DNA of 64,000 nucleotides from Lachnospiraceae bacterium XBB2008 (GTDB lineage: Bacteria; Bacillota; Clostridia; Lachnospirales; Lachnospiraceae). The notes under the pieces were generated by a model. The model was not told where the DNA came from, did no database searches, and saw only the letters and a program-made list of their open reading frames with translations. The translations under genes were made by a program, and so were the position numbers. This document shows, piece after piece, positions 23,914 through 34,287 of the stretch. Location: contig FMVL01000006.1 of assembly GCA_900102235.1 (NCBI GenBank), forward strand, positions 124,001 through 188,000, read 5' to 3'. Position 1 is the stretch's first letter. Each line of letters opens with the position of its first letter.

Positions 23914-24642
23914 ATGTCAGGACATTCAAAATTTGCAAACATCAAACATAAGAAAGAGAAAAACGATGCGGCTAAAGGAAAGATCTTTACCATAATCGGT
24001 CGTGAGATCGCCGTTGCCGTAAAAGAAGGCGGCCCCGATCCGTCCAACAACTTCAAGCTTGCCCAGGTCATCGCCAAGGCAAAAGCCAATAATGTGCCCA
24101 ACGATACCATAGAAAGAGGTATCAAGAAGGCATCCGGCGAGAACGGCGGCGCCGATTACAAGTATATGACTTACGAAGGATACGGCCCCAACGGCATCGC
24201 GATCATCGTTGATGCACTTACGGACAATATCAACCGTACCGCGGCCAACGTAAGAAGCGCTTTTACGAAGGGACAGGGTAATGTCGGAACTCCCGGCTGC
24301 GTGTCCTTTATGTTCGATAAAAAAGGTCAGATCATCATAGACCGCGAAGAGTGCGATATGGAACCGGATGATCTGATGATGATAGCACTTGATGCCGGTG
24401 CAGACGATTTTGTGGAAGAAGAGGACAGCTTTGAGATACTTACCGATCCCGATGCTTTTGCGGGTGTGGTAGAAGCCCTCGAAGAGAACAAGATCCCGTC
24501 AGTCAGCGCCGAGGTTACCATGATACCTCAGAACTATGTAACGCTGACCGATGAAACGGCCATTAAGAACCTCCAGCGCATCCTGGATCTGCTGGAAGAG
24601 GACGATGATGTTCAGGCCGTATATCACAACTGGGACGAATGA
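23914..24642 (+). CDS. yebC: YebC/PmpR-family protein
   Basis: The 242-residue protein starts MSGHSKFANIKHKKEKNDAA and carries NVPNDTIERGIKKASGENGG, then YEGYGPNGIAIIVDALTDN, all diagnostic of the YebC/TACO1 family. It acts either as a DNA-binding regulator or, as shown for some members, as a translation factor relieving stalls at proline stretches. AAGGAG precedes the ATG. The next gene product has long Pro-Ala runs, which is notable if the translation role applies. Confidence 0.95.
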   Translation: MSGHSKFANIKHKKEKNDAAKGKIFTIIGREIAVAVKEGGPDPSNNFKLAQVIAKAKANNVPNDTIERGIKKASGENGGADYKYMTYEGYGPNGIAIIVDALTDNINRTAANVRSAFTKGQGNVGTPGCVSFMFDKKGQIIIDREECDMEPDDLMMIALDAGADDFVEEEDSFEILTDPDAFAGVVEALEENKIPSVSAEVTMIPQNYVTLTDETAIKNLQRILDLLEEDDDVQAVYHNWDE

Positions 24643-24650
24643 TTTAAAAA

Positions 24651-26558
24651 ATGCTGTTCAGAAGGAAACTGATCACTAACTTCATCTGGATCATTGCCAT
24701 GATCACGATCGTCGTGATCGGTGCTCAGTATGCCTTTTTATACGGCATAGACTTTCTTTTTGCGGGAGAGAATAACTATCTGGCAGAACTTGTCGGCATA
24801 TCCTATAAGGCTTTGGATGTCGGATTGCTGATCTGGATAGTTATTTTTCTTGTGGTCTGCATCGCGCTGTTCATGATCCTGAGAGCGATAGTTCAGGCTG
24901 TCAAAAGAAAGCATGAGCCCAAGCCTTCGACTCTCGGACTCATACGTATCCTGCTCGTATGTGCCGTATTCATCGCTGCGATCATTTACAGGGGAAGCAT
25001 ACTGATCTCATCGGGTGCCGTGATCCTTTCGGATTCGACATTCTATGAGGCTGCGGCCGGCCTGTTTGCTGATTCCGCCGGGATCGGCGATCTGGCTGTT
25101 CACGGTGCTTCATATGTATATCTGATGCTTCTGACATTCGTGATGCAGTTTCTCGGAGACCGTGTTGTTGCGGTCGTACTGCTTCAGATAGTCATACAGA
25201 TCCTCACGATCATTCTTGTATTTGCGGCCTTCAGGAAACTGGTCAACTTCTGCACGGGATTCATAGCGGCACTGGCGCTTACCGTGCTGCCGTTATATAC
25301 ATCCAAGATCTTCACATCGAGCCCGGGATGCTTTGTGGCATTGCTGGTCGTTTTTGCGATATGGCTCGTCAGCCTGTTCTTCTCGATCAAGGGCGGAGCG
25401 ATAAAGATCGTAAGCGGCATAGTCATCGGCCTGGTCATCGGATACCTGATATATATGGATATCCTTTGTGTTGTGGCGCTTGTCGTATGGTTCTTTGCTC
25501 TGATGTACGAGATCGGAGATGAGGACAGACATAAGTTTCTCACCGGATATCTGCTGCTTTTGCTGGGAGCGGTAATCGGGCTTGCATTAAGCCTTTGCAT
25601 GGACGGCGGTTTTGATCCCGACGGCATAGATATAGCCGTAAGAACGTGGGTGAAGGTCAATACCATCAATATCATACCCGAATATGCACTCATAGATCCG
25701 GCTCTCGGATTGTCCTGCCTGATACAGTGCATGGTAATGGTAGGAGTGGGATCATGGACGATACTCGGCACACTCGGACGTGACCGGGTAGAATACGAAC
25801 TTCCCTGGATACTGATGTTCATATGCGCGATCACACCCATGACGCGCATCGGTTATCTGCATGATAATGTAGGGGCTCTCATCGTATATCTGGTTCTGGT
25901 CGGAGCGGGCATTTCAGCTCTGTTTGCCGAACGCGCGGAAGAACCAGATGATGAAGATGAAGAGATCGAAGACGAAGATGAGGATCCGACAGGTGAGGAC
26001 GACCCTGCCAACGAAGTGGTATTTGAACCACTGGACGAGCAGGTACCCGAGCCCGCACCCGCACCCATCCCTGCACCTGCAGTGAAACCCGCACCGGCCC
26101 CTGCACCTGCAGTGAAACCGGCGCCCGCACCCGTTGATAACTTCGATGGTGTCGAATTTGAGGAGCTGAGCGAAGAGAAACCCGCACCGGCGCCCGCGCC
26201 TGCACCGAAACCTGAGCCGGCACCTGCGCCCGAACCGGAAACTACCGAAGAGGAAGTCCTGCCCACATCTATTCCGTGGGCCAGCATCAAGGCTTTGGAT
26301 GAAGAAGAAAACAGCCTGGATATCCTCGAGGATGATATAAGAGAGGAAATATATATTCCCAATCCCGAATTAGATCCCGAAACCACACAGGTTGACGATC
26401 TCCCGGGCATGATCCCCAACCCGCTTCCGCTTCCACCCAAGAAGAAGCAGTCGGAGATGGATTTTGATCTGGCCGATGATGATTTTGACGATGAGGAAGA
26501 CGATCTTGATTGGGATGATCTGGATGATGACGAAGATGACGATGATTTCGATATCTGA
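24651..26558 (+). CDS. Multi-spanning membrane protein with a Pro/Ala and acidic tail, possible GT-C type
   Basis: The first 425 or so residues of this 635-residue protein contain ten or more membrane segments. The region SDSTFYEAAAGLFADS followed by HGASYVYLMLLTFVMQFLG resembles PMT/ArnT-like GT-C glycosyltransferases, but no clear catalytic acid pair was identified. The last 210 residues are cytoplasmic-type low complexity: acidic EDEDE, several PAPAPAP runs with a 30-bp DNA repeat at 26070-26119, then a D/E-rich end. There is no clear ribosome site, so coupling to yebC (8 bp upstream) is likely. ftsK follows 29 bp later. Function unknown. Confidence 0.7.
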   Translation: MLFRRKLITNFIWIIAMITIVVIGAQYAFLYGIDFLFAGENNYLAELVGISYKALDVGLLIWIVIFLVVCIALFMILRAIVQAVKRKHEPKPSTLGLIRILLVCAVFIAAIIYRGSILISSGAVILSDSTFYEAAAGLFADSAGIGDLAVHGASYVYLMLLTFVMQFLGDRVVAVVLLQIVIQILTIILVFAAFRKLVNFCTGFIAALALTVLPLYTSKIFTSSPGCFVALLVVFAIWLVSLFFSIKGGAIKIVSGIVIGLVIGYLIYMDILCVVALVVWFFALMYEIGDEDRHKFLTGYLLLLLGAVIGLALSLCMDGGFDPDGIDIAVRTWVKVNTINIIPEYALIDPALGLSCLIQCMVMVGVGSWTILGTLGRDRVEYELPWILMFICAITPMTRIGYLHDNVGALIVYLVLVGAGISALFAERAEEPDDEDEEIEDEDEDPTGEDDPANEVVFEPLDEQVPEPAPAPIPAPAVKPAPAPAPAVKPAPAPVDNFDGVEFEELSEEKPAPAPAPAPKPEPAPAPEPETTEEEVLPTSIPWASIKALDEEENSLDILEDDIREEIYIPNPELDPETTQVDDLPGMIPNPLPLPPKKKQSEMDFDLADDDFDDEEDDLDWDDLDDDEDDDDFDI

Positions 26559-26587
26559 TCCGGTCTATCATCCGATATACATACACA

Positions 26588-29317
26588 ATGGCAACTAACA
26601 ACAACAGAAACACAACTGCAAAGAAATCAACATCTGCGAGATCGACATCTGCAAGAAGCAGTTCTTCGGGCAGATCCCAGTCAGGCAGATCCGCATCGAA
26701 TACATCGGCAAAGAACGGCTCAAACAGGAATAATACTCGTTCGCGCACCCCTGCACCCCAACCGGATCCGATCACGGGTGATCTGTTCCTCTTTTTGGGG
26801 ATCGCAATATGCGTAGTCCTGTTTTTGTGCAACTTCGGGATCATCGGTCTGTTCGGCAAGACCGTCAGCGATGTTATGTTCGGAATATTCGGCCTAACGG
26901 CCTGGATCCTTCCGCTGGTGAGCATAGTATTCATCCTTTTCGGTGAGTTTAACAGAGGAAACGCGGTAGTTACGCGTAAACTCATTGCGGGCGGATTCCT
27001 GTGCATCCTTGTCATGGTCATGTGTGATCTGGCAACCGGGCTGATCAGCACCGATCTGCCGATCAGCATCCCCGGAATATACACCAGATGTGCCGAGTCA
27101 CATCGCGGCGGCGGAGTCGTGGGCGGTATTCTGGCATATTATCTGGAAAAGCTTCTGGGCGGTGTCGGAACCATCCTTTTGCTCATAGTCCTCATCATCA
27201 TCTGCCTGCTCATAATAGCGGGACGTTCACTTATATCCGGTCTCAAGGAACAGGGTCAGCTCATGTATGATGAGACGATGGAGGAGCGCAGGGCCAAGAG
27301 ACTTAGCCGCGAAGATGTAAGCCGTATCAGACAGGAGGAACGCGCAGAGCGTATCGCAAGGAAGCGTGAACTGAATGATGCCAGAGAGCGCGAGAAGCAG
27401 ATACGTGCCGAAGAAAAAGAGAATGAACAGATCCTTCGCATGGACAGAAAGGGTAAAGGCGTAACCTTCAACACCACTCTGGACCCGGATCTGGATAAAA
27501 AGGCTCAGGAAGCACTCGAGCGAGATGACGAGCACCTGATCAAAGTGACCGATACGGACGAATACGAACGGCGAAGCGCACATTCGGCAGTCTTACATGA
27601 GAACCTTACAGCCGAGGGCACAGACGCGATCAGAGAGATCACTCCGGTATATGATGATGAGCCTGAGGATGATTACGGATATGACCGTAATGAACCCGCA
27701 TATGAGCCCGAACCCGAGCCCGAATACGAACCCGAGCCCGAACCGGTACATGTCAGGGAACGCGAACGGACTGTGACAAGAGAAGTCGAAACTCCGCCGG
27801 CGAAGGAAAAGCCCGTCGCTACAACAGAGCGCAGAACGACACCCTCAAAGGGCGTAAAATACAAATTCCCTCCGATATCCCTGCTCACTCCGGGATCCGG
27901 TGCAAATAACCGTAACGGTGATCGTGAACTTAAGGATACTTCGGATCGTCTGGTACAGACTCTTGAGACATTCGGAGTAAAGGTCAAGATAACCGATGTA
28001 AGCCGCGGACCTGCCGTGACCAGATATGAGCTTCAGCCGGAACTGGGTGTCAAGGTATCCAAGATCGTGGGCTTAAGTGATGACCTGAAACTGGCTCTCG
28101 CGGCCACCGATATCAGAATAGAAGCACCTATCCCCGGAAAATCCGCTGTCGGCGTCGAAGTTCCCAATAAAGAGAATGAAGCCGTAGCCTTCAGGGATCT
28201 GATAGATTCGGCGCCTTTTAAACAAAGCAATGCATCGCTTCCTTTTGCGGTAGGTAAGGATCTGGGCGGACAGATAGTCATACATGATATCGCCAAGATG
28301 CCTCACGTACTTATCGCGGGCGCTACCGGATCGGGTAAATCGGTATGTATCAACACGATCATCATGAGCATCCTGTACAAGTGCAGACCCGAGGATGTCA
28401 GACTTATCATGATCGACCCCAAGGTGGTCGAATTGAGCGTATACAACGATATTCCCCATCTGCTCCTGCCTGTCGTTACCGACCCCAAGAAGGCCGCAGG
28501 CGCACTTCATTGGGCAGTTAAGGAGATGACGGACAGATATGCCAAGTTTGCTGAGGCTTCCGTCAGGGATCTGAAGGGATACAACGCCCAGCTCGAAGAT
28601 CCTGCAGAGAAGCTCCCTCACATCCTGATCATAGTCGATGAGCTTGCGGATCTGATGATGGTAGCTCCGGGTGAGGTGGAAGAGAGCATCTGCCGTCTGG
28701 CTCAGCTCGCACGAGCCTGCGGCATACATCTGGTCATAGCCACACAGAGACCTTCCGTGGATGTCATCACGGGTCTCATCAAGGCCAATATGCCCAGCCG
28801 TATCGCTTTTGCCGTATCGAGCGGCGTGGATTCACGTACGATACTTGATATGGTCGGAGCCGAAAAACTTCTCGGTAAGGGCGACATGCTGTTCTATCCT
28901 CAGGGACTTCCCAAGCCGTCCCGTGTCCAGGGTGCATTCGTGTCGGATTCGGATGTGTCCAAGGTGGTGAAGTTCTTTAAGGAACTCGGATATGTACCCG
29001 GAGGAGAAGCGGATATTTCCGAACAGGTAAGTGCGATCGGTTCATCATCCGGTTCATCGTCTTCATCCGGAGACAGTTCCGGTTCCGAATATGACGAATA
29101 CTTCGCGCAGGCCGGCCGGTTCATCATTGATAAGGAAAAAGCATCCATAGGAGCACTTCAGAGATTGTTGAAGATAGGATTCAACCGCGCCGCCAGGATC
29201 ATGGACCAGCTGGCGGATGCCGGCGTAGTAGGAGAGGAACAGGGCACCAAGCCCAGAGAGATCCTGATGAACGAAGCTCAGTTTGAAGAACTGCTTCAGG
29301 ATCTGGGACTGGAGTAA
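26588..29317 (+). CDS. ftsK: DNA translocase FtsK/SpoIIIE
   Basis: The 909-residue protein has a Ser/Thr/Arg-rich N-terminus (about 60 residues), four membrane segments (about residues 65-215), a charged linker with a Pro/Glu stretch (EPEPEPEYEPEPEP), and the motor domain. Walker A is AGATGSGKS near residue 578, Walker B is ILIIVDELADLMM, and IATQRPSVDVITG follows. The winged-helix gamma domain ends the protein (SIGALQRLLKIGFNRAARIM). It pumps chromosome DNA through the division or sporulation septum. The ribosome site is weak. A Ser/Gly-rich loop interrupts motor and gamma domains. Confidence 0.95.
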   Translation: MATNNNRNTTAKKSTSARSTSARSSSSGRSQSGRSASNTSAKNGSNRNNTRSRTPAPQPDPITGDLFLFLGIAICVVLFLCNFGIIGLFGKTVSDVMFGIFGLTAWILPLVSIVFILFGEFNRGNAVVTRKLIAGGFLCILVMVMCDLATGLISTDLPISIPGIYTRCAESHRGGGVVGGILAYYLEKLLGGVGTILLLIVLIIICLLIIAGRSLISGLKEQGQLMYDETMEERRAKRLSREDVSRIRQEERAERIARKRELNDAREREKQIRAEEKENEQILRMDRKGKGVTFNTTLDPDLDKKAQEALERDDEHLIKVTDTDEYERRSAHSAVLHENLTAEGTDAIREITPVYDDEPEDDYGYDRNEPAYEPEPEPEYEPEPEPVHVRERERTVTREVETPPAKEKPVATTERRTTPSKGVKYKFPPISLLTPGSGANNRNGDRELKDTSDRLVQTLETFGVKVKITDVSRGPAVTRYELQPELGVKVSKIVGLSDDLKLALAATDIRIEAPIPGKSAVGVEVPNKENEAVAFRDLIDSAPFKQSNASLPFAVGKDLGGQIVIHDIAKMPHVLIAGATGSGKSVCINTIIMSILYKCRPEDVRLIMIDPKVVELSVYNDIPHLLLPVVTDPKKAAGALHWAVKEMTDRYAKFAEASVRDLKGYNAQLEDPAEKLPHILIIVDELADLMMVAPGEVEESICRLAQLARACGIHLVIATQRPSVDVITGLIKANMPSRIAFAVSSGVDSRTILDMVGAEKLLGKGDMLFYPQGLPKPSRVQGAFVSDSDVSKVVKFFKELGYVPGGEADISEQVSAIGSSSGSSSSSGDSSGSEYDEYFAQAGRFIIDKEKASIGALQRLLKIGFNRAARIMDQLADAGVVGEEQGTKPREILMNEAQFEELLQDLGLE

Positions 29318-29344
29318 CACATAAACAGTTTTTAAGGAGAGCAT

Positions 29345-31015
29345 ATGAAGACCGATATTGAGATCGCTCAGGAGGCAAAACTCAAACCGATAACGGAAGT
29401 GGCTGCCACTATAGGGATATCGGAAGATGACCTTGAACTTTACGGCAGATATAAAGCAAAACTGTCGGATGAATATATCAGCAAGCTCTCATCCGAAAAG
29501 GACGGTAAGCTGATCCTGGTGACTGCCATAAATCCCACTCCGGCGGGTGAGGGCAAGACCACCACTACGGTAGGTCTCGGACAGGCATTCGGAAAACTCG
29601 GCAAGAAGGCCGTGATCGCTCTTCGTGAGCCTTCACTGGGCCCCTGCTTCGGCATTAAAGGCGGTGCCGCAGGAGGAGGATATGCCCAGGTAGTTCCGAT
29701 GGAAGACCTTAATCTTCATTTTACGGGAGATTTTCATGCGATAACGAGCGCAAACAATCTCTGTGCAGCTCTGCTCGACAATCATATCCAGCAGGGCAAC
29801 GAACTTCAGATCGATACACGAAACGTGGTATGGAAAAGATGCCTGGACATGAACGATCGTGCCCTCAGAAATGTAGTTATCGGACTGGGTGCCAAGACCG
29901 ACGGTTTCGTCCGCGAAGACCATTTCGTGATCACGGTCGCTACCGAGATCATGGCGGTTCTGTGTCTGGCTGAAGATATGGACGATCTGAAAAAGAGACT
30001 CGGCCGTATGGTCGTAGCATATGATCTTTCGGGCAAGCCCGTAACGGCAGCGGACATCGGTGCCGTGGGATCCATGGCTGCTCTTCTTAAAGATGCGCTC
30101 AAGCCTAACCTTATCCAGACTCTTGAACATACTCCGGCCATAGTTCACGGAGGGCCGTTTGCAAATATCGCGCACGGATGCAATTCCGTAAGAGCGACCA
30201 AGACCGCATTAAAGATCGCCGATTACTGCATAACGGAAGCCGGATTCGGTGCCGATCTCGGAGCCGAGAAATTTTTTGATATCAAGTGCAGAATGGCAGG
30301 GTTAAAACCCGACGCAGTAGTTCTTGTAGCTACGATCCGCGCACTTAAGTACAACGGCGGAGTAGCCAAGGACGATCTGGGAACGGAAAACCTTGATGCG
30401 CTTCGCGACGGTATCTCGAATCTTGAAAAGCACATCGAGAATCTTAAGAAATACGGAGTACCGATCGTAGTTACATTAAACGCTTTTTCATCGGATACCG
30501 AGGCAGAGACCGCATTTGTAAAAGAGTTCTGCGAGTCGGCCGGATGTGAATTCGCTCTTTCGACCGTATGGGAAAAGGGGGGAGAAGGCGGCCTGGAACT
30601 GGCAGAAAAGGTGCTCCATACTCTCGAGACGAAGAGATCGGATTTCCACGTGCTCTATGACGAAAACGAGAGCATTGATTCCAAGATAAATAAAGTCGCT
30701 ACGGAAATATACGGAAGCGACGGAGTGGATTATTCCGCTGCAGCTCTCAAGCAGATGAAGACTCTCGAGGATCTCGGATTCGGTGATCTGCCCATATGCA
30801 TGGCCAAGACACAGTATTCCCTTTCGGATGATCCTTCCAAACTCGGACGTCCGCAGGGCTTCAGGATGAATGTACGCGAGATGTATGTATCGGCAGGTGC
30901 GGGATTCATAGTGGTCCTTACAGGGTCCGTGATGACGATGCCCGGACTTCCCAAGTCTCCCGCGGCATTCCGTATAGATGTAGACGATTCCGGTAAGATC
31001 ACCGGATTGTTCTGA
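29345..31015 (+). CDS. fhs: Formate-tetrahydrofolate ligase
   Basis: The 556-residue enzyme activates formate with ATP to 10-formyl-THF. The P-loop [35 protein letters not shown] and [14 protein letters not shown] are diagnostic. AAGGAG lies just before the ATG. folD follows 28 bp later, so the pair carries C1 units between formate and methylene-THF for purine and thymidylate synthesis, or an acetogenic-type methyl branch. Confidence 0.97.
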   Translation: MKTDIEIAQEAKLKPITEVAATIGISEDDLELYGRYKAKLSDEYISKLSSEKDGKLILVTAINPTPAGEGKTTTTVGLGQAFGKLGKKAVIALREPSLGPCFGIKGGAAGGGYAQVVPMEDLNLHFTGDFHAITSANNLCAALLDNHIQQGNELQIDTRNVVWKRCLDMNDRALRNVVIGLGAKTDGFVREDHFVITVATEIMAVLCLAEDMDDLKKRLGRMVVAYDLSGKPVTAADIGAVGSMAALLKDALKPNLIQTLEHTPAIVHGGPFANIAHGCNSVRATKTALKIADYCITEAGFGADLGAEKFFDIKCRMAGLKPDAVVLVATIRALKYNGGVAKDDLGTENLDALRDGISNLEKHIENLKKYGVPIVVTLNAFSSDTEAETAFVKEFCESAGCEFALSTVWEKGGEGGLELAEKVLHTLETKRSDFHVLYDENESIDSKINKVATEIYGSDGVDYSAAALKQMKTLEDLGFGDLPICMAKTQYSLSDDPSKLGRPQGFRMNVREMYVSAGAGFIVVLTGSVMTMPGLPKSPAAFRIDVDDSGKITGLF

Positions 31016-31043
31016 TGAAGTTTACAGGATAAGGAGATTTGAA

Positions 31044-31877
31044 ATGCCTCAGATAATAGACGGAAAAGCCATTTCGGCTCAGATCAAGGACGAAGTTAAG
31101 GAGCGCGTGGCAGCACTTAAGGCCGAAGGTACCGAGGTTTGCCTGGCGGTCATTCAGGTGGGAAATGATCCTGCTTCGACCGTATATGTGGGAAACAAAA
31201 AGAAAGCATGCGAATATTGCGGTATCAGGTCCGAGAGTTACGAACTCGCCGAAGATACTTCCGAAGACGATCTTATGGCTCTCATAGACAGATTAAATGC
31301 GGATCCTGCAGTAAACGGCATACTCGTTCAGCTTCCCCTGCCTTCGCATATAAATGAGGACAGAGTGATCATGGCTATCGATCCCGCAAAGGATGTGGAC
31401 GGTTTTTCCGTAAGCTCGGTCGGTGCCCTGTGCATAGGCCGTAAAGGATACAGGTCATGTACTCCCGCAGGTATCATTGAATTGCTTAAGAGAAGCGGGA
31501 TCGACATAGCAGGTAAGGAATGCGTAGTCATAGGCAGGAGCAATATCGTGGGTAAGCCGATGGCACTGATGATGCTGCAGGAGAATGCTACCGTGACCAT
31601 AGCGCATTCGAAGACAGTGGATCTTCCGTCAGTCACCGGACGGGCCGACATATTGATAGTAGCTGTGGGCAAACCCAGGATGATAAAAGCCGAATATGTA
31701 AAAGACGGCGCAGTGGTAATAGATGTCGGAATACACAGAGATGAAAACAACAAACTCTGCGGAGATGTGGACTTTGATGACGTGGCACCTAAATGCTCAT
31801 ATATCACTCCCGTTCCCGGAGGGGTAGGCCCCATGACAATAGCTATGCTCATGCATAATTGCGTTGAGGGTGCATAA
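31044..31877 (+). CDS. folD: Bifunctional methylene-THF dehydrogenase / methenyl-THF cyclohydrolase
   Basis: The 277-residue protein has the FolD active-site lysine segment VGNKKKACEYCGI, VQLPLPSHI, GRSNIVGKPMA and PVPGGVGPMTIAML. It interconverts 5,10-methylene-THF and 10-formyl-THF with NADP(H). It is the partner of fhs and is preceded by AAGGAG. Confidence 0.97.
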   Translation: MPQIIDGKAISAQIKDEVKERVAALKAEGTEVCLAVIQVGNDPASTVYVGNKKKACEYCGIRSESYELAEDTSEDDLMALIDRLNADPAVNGILVQLPLPSHINEDRVIMAIDPAKDVDGFSVSSVGALCIGRKGYRSCTPAGIIELLKRSGIDIAGKECVVIGRSNIVGKPMALMMLQENATVTIAHSKTVDLPSVTGRADILIVAVGKPRMIKAEYVKDGAVVIDVGIHRDENNKLCGDVDFDDVAPKCSYITPVPGGVGPMTIAMLMHNCVEGA

Positions 31878-31892
31878 CCGGAAGGAGACAAT

Positions 31893-33350
31893 ATGAAGTG
31901 TCCCGAATGCGGTAACGAGATACGCGACGGGCACCTCATCTGTGAAGTCTGCGGATACGAGATCCAGATGGTTCCGGATTTTGAAGAAGATTATGAGCCG
32001 CAGATAGATAATCATATAGTGGATCATGTGCTGGATACGAGCAGCCCGACGAATGATCTGAGCATTACGGATCAGTTGGGCACTACGGATCAGCTGATAG
32101 GAGTTACATCGAGCATAAATCTGCCTGACTTTCTGAAAAAGCGAGGCGTGATGATCGCCGTGCTCGCTGTAGTTACGATACTGATCATTATCGGTGCAGT
32201 ATGGGGTGTGAATCGCGTTAGCGATCCGGAATATCAATTGAATAGAGCCAAAAACATGGCTGCGGCCGGCAGATACGAGGATGCGATCATCGCTCTCGAG
32301 AATGAGTATGTGTCTCATCCCGACAGTGAGATCCTGTATCTTGAGTCGGATTATTATATGGAACTCGGTAAGACCGATATGGCTACGGATACTCTGATGA
32401 GACTTATCTCATCGGATATCTACAGTTCGGACGAGATATATTCCGCTTATGACAGACTGATCAATATCTATGCCGAAACGGATAATTATGATGCGATAGC
32501 AGATCTGTTGGGTGAGTGCAGATATCCCGACATCATACAGGCATATCAGAACTATGTAGCCATTGCTCCCGTTTTTTCATATGAAGACGGAACTTATGAC
32601 AATGCGATCAGACTGAAGATATCCGCCAACACTTCGGGTGTGGTATATTACACGCTCGACGGAAGCGTGCCGAATGAGTCGAGTCAGAAATATGACAGTC
32701 CCATCGAACTGGATCACGGTGAATATCTGGTATCAGCGATATTCATCAATCAATACGGTGTCCGCTCCGAACTGGTCACTCATAAATATGATATTTCAAA
32801 CGATATACCGAATGAACCCGTGGTCAACGCCGATTCCGGCGATTACCACAAGCCGGTACTCATAACGGTAGAAGTTCCGGAAGGATATACCGTATACTAT
32901 ACGACGGACAGATCCACACCTACCGTTGACTCGGTGCAGTACATAGATCCGATACCGATGCCCGTGAAGTATTCGAATTTCAACTTCGCGGCGATCAGTG
33001 AGGACGGACTCAGTTCCGAAGTCGTGGTAAGGAGTTATTCGCTCACTTTTCCTGACGGGATATCGCTGTCGCAGGCAGTGGATATACTGAAGGCCAGGCT
33101 TATCGAGCGGGGGCTGCTCAATGACATGAACGGTTATTCCGACAGGGCTCCCGGCAGATACACCTATGAGGTCATATCGGCCATTCCGATAGCAGGACAG
33201 GGCGATTACTATACAATCAGAGAATTTTATCATGACGGTACGGGAACGCAGACCCCTACCGACACCACATATATCGTTGAGATACACCAGGGATCTACCG
33301 CCATACTCGGCGGAAATGCCAACACTGGATTTCTTGCGATATCATTCTGA
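31893..33350 (+). CDS. Zinc-ribbon, single-pass membrane protein with TPR-like and chitobiase-C domains
   Basis: The 485-residue protein starts with a zinc ribbon (MKCPECGN ... CEVCGYE), an acidic linker, one membrane helix near residue 90-112 (VMIAVLAVVTILIIIGAVWG), and an extracytoplasmic TPR-like region (AAAGRYEDAIIALENEY onward). Two CHB_HEX_C-type beta domains follow (SGVVYYTLDGSVPNESSQ and YTVYYTTDRSTPTVDSVQY). The end (from about residue 390) is a separate alpha/beta domain. The architecture suggests a surface sensor or scaffold; function unknown. GGAAGGAG precedes the ATG. Why it sits between folate and Nfn genes is unclear. Confidence 0.8.
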   Translation: MKCPECGNEIRDGHLICEVCGYEIQMVPDFEEDYEPQIDNHIVDHVLDTSSPTNDLSITDQLGTTDQLIGVTSSINLPDFLKKRGVMIAVLAVVTILIIIGAVWGVNRVSDPEYQLNRAKNMAAAGRYEDAIIALENEYVSHPDSEILYLESDYYMELGKTDMATDTLMRLISSDIYSSDEIYSAYDRLINIYAETDNYDAIADLLGECRYPDIIQAYQNYVAIAPVFSYEDGTYDNAIRLKISANTSGVVYYTLDGSVPNESSQKYDSPIELDHGEYLVSAIFINQYGVRSELVTHKYDISNDIPNEPVVNADSGDYHKPVLITVEVPEGYTVYYTTDRSTPTVDSVQYIDPIPMPVKYSNFNFAAISEDGLSSEVVVRSYSLTFPDGISLSQAVDILKARLIERGLLNDMNGYSDRAPGRYTYEVISAIPIAGQGDYYTIREFYHDGTGTQTPTDTTYIVEIHQGSTAILGGNANTGFLAISF

Positions 33351-33375
33351 TCGCAAGCTAAGGAGGAGAGAAAAA

Positions 33376-34254
33376 ATGTACAAGATCGTTAAAAAGAGAG
33401 TTCTTAATGAGGCGATTTGTCTGATGGATGTGGAGGCCAAAAGATGTGCCGCACACTGTAAGCCCGGACAGTTCGTCATTGTCAGAACGGACGAAGGTGC
33501 GGAACGCATCCCGCTGACCATCTGCGATTACGATGCCGAAAAAGGCATTGTTACCATAGTGTTCCAGGTAGTGGGCGCAGGTACTCTTCGCATGTTCCGC
33601 ATGGAAGAGGGTGAGTATCTTCATGATTTCACGGGACCGCTCGGCAAGCCTTCGGAACTGACCGATGAGAGCACGGAAAGCTTAAAGAGCAAGAAGATCC
33701 TTTTTGTGGCCGGTGGTCTCGGAACTGCTCCCGTATATCCTCAGGTCAAATATCTGCATGAGCTCGGTGTGGATGCCGATGTCATCGTCGGAGCCAAGAC
33801 CAAGGACATACTGATAATGGAAGATGAGATGAAGGCAGTTGCCGGCAATCTCTATATCACTACCGATGACGGTTCCTACGGCAGGAGCGGAATGGTAACC
33901 AAGGTGATCTCCGATCTGTATGATGAGGGCAAAAAATACGATCTCTGCGTAGCGATAGGTCCCATGATCATGATGAAGTTCGTATGTAAACTGACCAAAG
34001 AACTCGGACTTCCCACCATAGTCAGCATGAATCCAATCATGGTAGACGGTACCGGCATGTGCGGTGCATGTCGTCTGATCGTCGGTGACGAAGTCAAGTT
34101 TGCATGTGTTGACGGTCCCGAGTTCGACGGATTCTTAGTGGATTTTGACCAGGCCATGAAGAGACAGAATCTGTACAAGACCGAAGAGGGCCGCAAGTAT
34201 CTGCTGGAGCAGGAAAAAGAGACGCACCACGGCGGATGCGGACAGTGCGATTGA
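33376..34254 (+). CDS. nfnA: NADH-dependent ferredoxin:NADP+ oxidoreductase, small subunit (NfnA-like)
   Basis: The 292-residue flavoprotein belongs to the ferredoxin-NADP reductase/PyrK-like family: RIPLTICDYD for FAD, VAGGLGTAPVYPQ for NAD, and a C-terminal [2Fe-2S] site in GMCGACRLIVGDEVKFAC. It ends with a Cys-rich tail (GGCGQCD). ATG 33376 follows AGGAGGAG; longer in-frame starts lie in the previous gene. With the next gene it should form NfnAB, which links NADH and reduced ferredoxin to NADPH production by flavin-based bifurcation. PyrK is excluded by the NfnB-like neighbour. Confidence 0.88.
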   Translation: MYKIVKKRVLNEAICLMDVEAKRCAAHCKPGQFVIVRTDEGAERIPLTICDYDAEKGIVTIVFQVVGAGTLRMFRMEEGEYLHDFTGPLGKPSELTDESTESLKSKKILFVAGGLGTAPVYPQVKYLHELGVDADVIVGAKTKDILIMEDEMKAVAGNLYITTDDGSYGRSGMVTKVISDLYDEGKKYDLCVAIGPMIMMKFVCKLTKELGLPTIVSMNPIMVDGTGMCGACRLIVGDEVKFACVDGPEFDGFLVDFDQAMKRQNLYKTEEGRKYLLEQEKETHHGGCGQCD

Positions 34255-34287
34255 TGTGAGTAACGGTCAGGAATAAAGGAGAAAACC

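Noticed and set aside
26287-27084. 265-codon minus-strand open frame over the membrane protein/ftsK junction
   Set aside because: It is composed of antisense low-complexity codons of two well-supported plus-strand genes.
29318-29344. Riboswitch before fhs
   Set aside because: The 27-bp gap is too short for a THF aptamer and only a ribosome site is visible.
33232-33375. nfnA start inside the preceding gene
   Set aside because: AGGAGGAG before ATG 33376 and homology both favour the later start.
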